52,614 nt of DNA, taken from the NCBI GenBank assembly GCA_001784805.1, contig MFSE01000007.1, positions 1 to 52,614 of the forward strand, given 5' to 3'. This DNA is from Candidatus Moranbacteria bacterium RIFOXYA12_FULL_35_19. Its GTDB lineage: Bacteria; Patescibacteriota; Minisyncoccia; Moranbacterales; UBA2206. Positions 48,767 through 52,614 of this stretch are shown here, in pieces (positions within the stretch are counted from its first letter, which is position 1; every line of letters starts with the position of its first letter). The notes beneath the pieces are model-generated. The model made no database searches. It saw nothing but the letters and a program-made list of their open reading frames with translations, and had not been told where the DNA came from. Position numbers and translations under genes: made by a program.

Positions 48767-50407
48767 CTACTCTTCTACGACCTTGCCTCCCATAATTTCC
48801 AGTGCATCAGTGAGGAGGGAGTTTTGTTCGGATTTTTTGATTGGCTCGGCTTCTTTTTTCAAAACTAAGTTTTTGTCCAGTTCAATGTTAATCTTAATTT
48901 CCGATTTTAGTATCTTACTAAACACTTGCTCAACTGTCAATCTATTGGTTTTATCATTCAATCGTTCGCAATAAAAACTATAAGGCGTGCCTAGGGTGAT
49001 TATATTTTTTTCAGTTTTTGTCGGCTGGCAATTGGAAAGAAGGGCGGAAAGAGAATGATTGTAAGGGCGGATGTCGATTAATAATTTAGGCCAATTAGAT
49101 TTTATAGTGCTTAAATCAATATTGGTATTAACATTGTCTTCTTGCAATTTGCAATTTGTAATTAGTAATTCGGAATCTTCCTTTTTTTCTGTTTTATCAG
49201 AATTTATATTTTTACTATCTAAATTGGCTTCTCCCTCTCCTGTCCTTCGGACATCCTCTCCCAAAGGGAGAGGAGGAATTTTTGGATCTTCAATTTTATA
49301 TTCATTTTTTTCTGCCGGAAAAGTTTGTGTGGCTTTGATAATGGCAATTTCTAGCGGAAGCTGGGGGAGAATAAAACTGGAAATTTTGCTTTGGGCTTCC
49401 AGAAAAAGATTTATGCTTGAAATAATCATAGAAAGTTCGGCGCCTTTGGAAAGTTCTTCCATTTTTTCCAATCTTTCGCTGGTTATTTCGCTGGAAAAAT
49501 ATTTTTTCAAATTAGAATCTATTTTTATAATCATCAACTGCCTAAGGTAATTGATCAAGGATTTATTGAAAACTTCCAAGTCATAGCCATTTTCCAAAAG
49601 TTCATTTATTTTAGAAATCGCGCCGGAAGAATTTTTTTCAAAAATCATCTCGGCTATAATTTCGGCAGTTTTTTTGTCAGCGGTGCCGAGGATTTCTTCC
49701 ACTTCTTTTAGCGTGATATTTTTATCTTCCAAGGAAATAATTTGGCCAAGTAGTGATTCGGCATCGCGCATTCCGCCTTCGGCGCTGATGGCAATCATCT
49801 CCAATGCCTCACTCTCAATTTTTACTTTTTCTGCTTTAGCAATCAAAGCTAATTTTTCGATAATATTTCCAATCGGCAGTCGGGCAAAATCAAAGCGTTG
49901 ACAACGAGACAGAATTGTTTCGGGAACTTTATGAATTTCCGTGGTGGCTAAAATGAAAACTACATGGGTGGGTGGTTCTTCCAAAGTTTTCAAAAGCGCG
50001 TTGAAAGCTCCTGTAGAAAGCATATGCACTTCGTCGATAATATAAACTTTATATTTAAGCGAAGCGTTGGAGAGCGCCACGGTTTCTTTGAGTTCACGAA
50101 TATTATCTACGCCAGTGTTTGAAGCGGCATCAATTTCAATGATGTCCAAGGATTTTCCGGCCGTGATAATTTTACAAGCTTCGCATTTTTCGCAGGGGAT
50201 AGCATCGCTTAAATTGGCACAGTTAATAGTTTTCGCCAAAATTCTGGCAATGGAAGTTTTGCCAGTGCCACGCGGACCAGTGAAAAGATAAGCCTGGCCA
50301 ACGCGATTATTTTTTATCGAATTAGAAAGTGTGCGCACGATGTGCGCTTGTCCGATAATTTCAGAAAAATTTTTCGGTCTATATTTTCGATAAAGTGTCT
50401 CCGACAT
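48767..50407 (-). CDS. dnaX: DNA polymerase III subunit gamma/tau
   Basis: 546 residues. RKYRPKNFSEIIGQ start, Walker A GPRGTGKT (44-51), four zinc cysteines (CANLSDAIPCEKCEAC), DEVH Walker B (IIDEVHMLS), sensor ATTEIHKVPETILSRCQRF. Clamp-loader ATPase. Residues about 378-393 (PPLPLGEDVRRTGEGE) are translated from a palindromic repeat in the linker to the C-terminal tau-like part. Its stop is 5 bp from the tRNA-like half upstream. Confidence 0.95.
   Translation of the reverse strand: MSETLYRKYRPKNFSEIIGQAHIVRTLSNSIKNNRVGQAYLFTGPRGTGKTSIARILAKTINCANLSDAIPCEKCEACKIITAGKSLDIIEIDAASNTGVDNIRELKETVALSNASLKYKVYIIDEVHMLSTGAFNALLKTLEEPPTHVVFILATTEIHKVPETILSRCQRFDFARLPIGNIIEKLALIAKAEKVKIESEALEMIAISAEGGMRDAESLLGQIISLEDKNITLKEVEEILGTADKKTAEIIAEMIFEKNSSGAISKINELLENGYDLEVFNKSLINYLRQLMIIKIDSNLKKYFSSEITSERLEKMEELSKGAELSMIISSINLFLEAQSKISSFILPQLPLEIAIIKATQTFPAEKNEYKIEDPKIPPLPLGEDVRRTGEGEANLDSKNINSDKTEKKEDSELLITNCKLQEDNVNTNIDLSTIKSNWPKLLIDIRPYNHSLSALLSNCQPTKTEKNIITLGTPYSFYCERLNDKTNRLTVEQVFSKILKSEIKINIELDKNLVLKKEAEPIKKSEQNSLLTDALEIMGGKVVEE
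49230..49276. repeat. Palindromic repeat inserted in frame in dnaX
   Basis: CTCCCTCTCC / GGGAGAGGAGG outer arms with inner GTCC-TTC-GGAC hairpin; second copy of the element in pth (12924-12974). Confidence 0.85.
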
Positions 50408-50416
50408 AATACATTC

Positions 50417-50459
50417 GTCGCGGACTTACGCGGACTAGACGCGGATTCACGCGGAATTT
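50417..50459. repeat. CGCGGA word repeat in the dnaX leader
   Basis: Four spaced CGCGGA words (gcggacttacgcggactaga and on). They lie between the dnaX promoter and its start, so would be in the 5' leader of the mRNA. Confidence 0.6.
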
Positions 50460-50498
50460 AATAAATTTGGAGCGCCGATTCCGGTACCCCTATGAAAT

Positions 50499-50527
50499 AT
50501 TATAGCACTGGAAAAAAATGCTGGCAA
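50499..50527 (-). promoter_or_regulatory. Promoter of dnaX
   Basis: On the minus strand TTGCCA (50527-50522), 17 bp, TATAAT (50504-50499), giving an about 85-nt leader. Confidence 0.6.
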
Positions 50528-50532
50528 TAAAA

Positions 50533-50555
50533 TAAAAAAACCGGCCTAAGGCCGA
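50533..50555 (-). terminator. Terminator of the gtrA unit
   Basis: Minus strand CGGCC-TTA-GGCCG followed by GTTTTTTT. Confidence 0.85.
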
Positions 50556-50581
50556 TTCAAAACTTATATAAACAAAGCGAT

Positions 50582-51229
50582 TTATTTCTTAAACACTAAA
50601 AACTTATAGCCTAAAAAATTCCAAACAAGACCGATGATTGAGCCCATGGCGGCGCCAATTAGACCCCATTGTTCATAATTCATTCCTGATAGTGGATGAA
50701 TATATTTGAAAACAAAAGAAGCAATGGCGACATTGATGATGAAGCCGACAATGCTCACGACGAAAAATTGGCCAAAGGCGGATTGACTGTCTTTTTTTTC
50801 TTCAAAAGTCCAGTATTTATTCCAAAAATAACTATTGATGTTGGCGATTGTGAAAGACAGCGCTTTATATATGGAATAAACGGAAATAACTAAAACTCCC
50901 AAACTCAACATGACATCAGTAGAATTGATTGCAAAATATTTTTTTAGAAAGATTGTTAAAATGGTCAAAACTCCAAAATCAACCAAAACATTCAAAACTC
51001 CTGTGACACCGAATTTTCCTAATTGCCAGATGATGGGAATTTTTTTGCCGATTATGTGGGCGATAGCTAGCCCGAGTGGAGTGCCGATCAAGAAAAATGG
51101 AACGATAGCTAATTTTAAAGTAATATACAAATCTGGTTTAGCAACAGCTAAAATTGGCATAAACATTATTCCAATCAAGAACCCGGAAAGCATTCCGAGC
51201 CAAAAATCTTTTTTTGGCATAGCTTGCAT
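50582..51229 (-). CDS. GtrA-family membrane protein
   Basis: 215 residues. Two N-terminal helices, then a GtrA-like domain (LGKFGVTGVLNVLVDFGVLTILTIF, KALSFTIANINSYFWNKYWTFE, FGQFFVVSIVGFIINVAIASF, GLVWNFLGYKFLVF). GtrA proteins help move polyprenyl-linked sugars across the membrane. The first two helices are an addition to the usual four-helix domain. It follows the gene at 51241 by 11 nt in the same direction. Confidence 0.85.
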   Translation of the reverse strand: MQAMPKKDFWLGMLSGFLIGIMFMPILAVAKPDLYITLKLAIVPFFLIGTPLGLAIAHIIGKKIPIIWQLGKFGVTGVLNVLVDFGVLTILTIFLKKYFAINSTDVMLSLGVLVISVYSIYKALSFTIANINSYFWNKYWTFEEKKDSQSAFGQFFVVSIVGFIINVAIASFVFKYIHPLSGMNYEQWGLIGAAMGSIIGLVWNFLGYKFLVFKK

Positions 51230-51240
51230 AATTTTTTTGT

Positions 51241-51933
51241 TTAAGATTGAGAAGGAGTATTTAAATTATTGTTCAATTCTTTTTTTAGTTCTTCAAGATC
51301 AGGCGACCATTCATCCATTAAGTCGGAATTTTTATCAGAATTTTCTTCTTCCTTTTCTTCTTCGAAAGAAGGTATTATCGCTGATTGTTTTTTTCCAGAA
51401 TTTTTCTGTAAAACATTTTCAATTGATCCCCAATCGGAGGAGATATTTTTTGGAGTGACCAAAGTGACTTCATCTCCCGGTTCAACTTTGAAATAAGTGA
51501 TAGAAGCCAGAAGAACTTTGTAAGCTTGACCTTGAGCGGCTACGAAATAGTTGCCTTGGGCGTCAAGACTGGCGACTCCAATTAGTCTTTTTCTGTCCGT
51601 TGGACCGATTTGTTTATAGATAAAAGACCCGTCTTGAGTGATGGTGAGTTTCAACATATCTCCTTCGACGAGTTTTGATTTTGAAGCGTAATTGGCCGGC
51701 ACCGGATATTGCTTGCCGTCAGTACCAATCATAATTTGTCCGTCAAAAGTTCCTTCAATGATTCTGCCGTCTTCGGCGTCCTCATCACTAATTTTTTTTC
51801 TGCGACCGACTTTCTTTTTTCCTTCAAGTTGGAGTAGCATCGACTTGGCGCCTTGCAAAGTTTTTTCGGCGCTATAAATCATTTCACGAAGCGCTTGAAT
51901 TTTATCATTATTTTTTTCTTCTTTTTCTTCCAT
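51241..51933 (-). CDS. Conserved acidic protein of unknown function
   Basis: 230 residues. An N-terminal helix (KIQALREMIYSAEKTLQGAKSMLLQLE) and a Lys/Arg patch (GKKKVGRRKK) lead into a beta-rich core: RIIEGTFDGQIMIGTDGKQYPVPANYASKSKLVEGDMLKLTI, then RKRLIGVASLDAQGNYFVAAQG. The C-terminus is an acidic, Ser/Asn-rich tail. No known catalytic motif. The core resembles small barrels that bind nucleic acid, but this is only an impression. It likely shares an operon with gtrA. Confidence 0.6.
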   Translation of the reverse strand: MEEKEEKNNDKIQALREMIYSAEKTLQGAKSMLLQLEGKKKVGRRKKISDEDAEDGRIIEGTFDGQIMIGTDGKQYPVPANYASKSKLVEGDMLKLTITQDGSFIYKQIGPTDRKRLIGVASLDAQGNYFVAAQGQAYKVLLASITYFKVEPGDEVTLVTPKNISSDWGSIENVLQKNSGKKQSAIIPSFEEEKEEENSDKNSDLMDEWSPDLEELKKELNNNLNTPSQS

Positions 51934-51962
51934 TTTGATTTTTATATTTATATTACAAATAG

Positions 51963-51991
51963 ATTATACAATTTATTCAACAGACGCGCAA
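51963..51991 (-). promoter_or_regulatory. Promoter of the acidic protein-gtrA unit
   Basis: Minus strand TTGCGC (51991-51986), 17 bp, TATAAT (51968-51963). Confidence 0.5.
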
Positions 51992-52067
51992 GGCAAGATA
52001 TTGGGGATAATAATTTTGAAATAATTGGGGTTGTTTTTTGTAGTAATAATGAGCCTTTTATAAATAT

Positions 52068-52565
52068 ATGAATACTAAAAAGGGAATGACAAAAAGATTC
52101 ATCTCGCATGTTTATATGTGGATTCTTGTAACCTGCGGATTTGTTTTGGATTTTATTTTCATTCCATCTGGAATTTTGCTTTATAATAAAAATATCAATG
52201 TTTATTTTACCGCTATTTTTTTGGCTGTTTTTCTTTTTTTATTTTTAATTTATTATATCCCCAGCGCCATTTGGGAAAGAAAAAAATTTCGACTTTATTC
52301 AGCGGAGGAATTGAGAAAGATGATTCATTTGGGAGTTTATGGTAAATGCGTTCATCCCACTTGTACGACACTAGTTATTTTAGGTTGGATAGTTTTTTTC
52401 ATCTTTCCGGAACTACAAATTTTTCTAGCTGTTCTTTGGTTTAGCATGGTAGTTGTTTTTTGGATGAGAGTGGAAAAATCTTTTTTTCTTGGCAGAAAAT
52501 CAAAATTTGAAATGGAAGATCCTAGTTTGGGGATTGAATTCAAGAATTTAGAGCCCCTTTTTTAG
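52068..52565 (+). CDS. Integral membrane protein, isoprenylcysteine-methyltransferase-like
   Basis: 165 residues with four or five membrane helices. LRKMIHLGVYGKCVHPTCTTLVILGWIVFF resembles the GxYxxxRHPxY box of ICMT/PEMT-type methyltransferases, with Val in place of the Arg, and ends FWMRVEKSFF where these families have an ExxL/F motif. Weak assignment. Nothing else is seen up to the window end (52566-52614). Confidence 0.5.
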   Translation: MNTKKGMTKRFISHVYMWILVTCGFVLDFIFIPSGILLYNKNINVYFTAIFLAVFLFLFLIYYIPSAIWERKKFRLYSAEELRKMIHLGVYGKCVHPTCTTLVILGWIVFFIFPELQIFLAVLWFSMVVVFWMRVEKSFFLGRKSKFEMEDPSLGIEFKNLEPLF

Positions 52566-52614
52566 AACTCTAGAGCGATAACTTCGTTAGGTGTTAAGTA
52601 ATTAAGGGCTTTTC

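Noticed and set aside
1-52614. Alternative genetic code (UGA as Gly) as in some CPR lineages
   Set aside because: Conserved genes contain no in-frame TGA; TGA appears as a stop and Gly codons are normal.

Overview
The window looks like a chromosomal piece of a Parcubacteria/OD1-type Candidate Phyla Radiation bacterium (Patescibacteria). The reasons are AT-rich, tightly packed genes read with the standard code (TGA is a normal stop), anaerobic-only nucleotide reduction (nrdR-nrdD-nrdG), a short hinge-less SMC, very few Shine-Dalgarno sites, CPR-style cysteine-rich repeat surface proteins, and a tRNA with no encoded CCA. No taxonomic search was possible, so the phylum is an inference.

Layout. 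1-12.4 kb is a surface/secretion island. It holds the end of a Cys-rich repeat protein and four exported proteins with different bodies (jelly-roll, two TIG-like paralogues, a beta-helix) that all end in the same 15 residues, SDTTPPSAPSGLSVS. Two AAA_14/DUF4143 ATPases each sit 4 nt upstream of one of these exported proteins. A three-gene operon follows: a membrane-anchored FN3 domain, an FN3-dockerin protein, and a 1024-residue cohesin/InlB-repeat scaffold. 12.5-22.7 kb is housekeeping: pth, an LCP protein, lepB, hisS, a HIT protein, rpsU-yqeY, ybeY-dgkA, ftsA, an inserted MNT-HEPN toxin-antitoxin pair, and ftsZ. 22.8-31.5 kb is a second surface island. It has two giant Cys-rich/PKD proteins sharing a converted module, a dead FISUMP-like gene and an AbiE-type toxin-antitoxin pair. 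31.6-47 kb is core again: nrdR/nrdD/nrdG, a DUF167 gene, a candidate structured RNA, split comEC, rpmF-nusB-rnc, smc, rpsP, L10 leader-rplJ-rplL, and a class A PBP. 47.2-52.6 kb holds dinD, a GIY-YIG gene with an intact tRNA-Gln lying between the two halves of a broken tRNA-Gln-like gene, dnaX, gtrA, a conserved acidic protein and an ICMT-like membrane protein.

How the genes may work together. The most interesting system is at 371-12397. Cohesin-dockerin pairs build cellulosomes, and here a dockerin protein and a cohesin scaffold are adjacent genes in one operon. Both FN3 domains of that operon begin at strand B, while the shared cargo tail looks like the FN3 linker plus strand A. The hypothesis is that cargo proteins donate their C-terminal strand to the A-less FN3 domains (split-FN3 donor-strand complementation), and that the FN3-dockerin adaptor then docks on the scaffold. 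Tail codons differ by many synonymous changes, which argues for selection on the peptide. The assembly itself is inference.

A second theme is short palindromic repeats inserted in frame in essential genes (pth, dnaX, comEC, nrdG), in a tRNA-like gene and in spacers. A third is a family of spacers that are self-complementary but differ in sequence, placed just before start codons.
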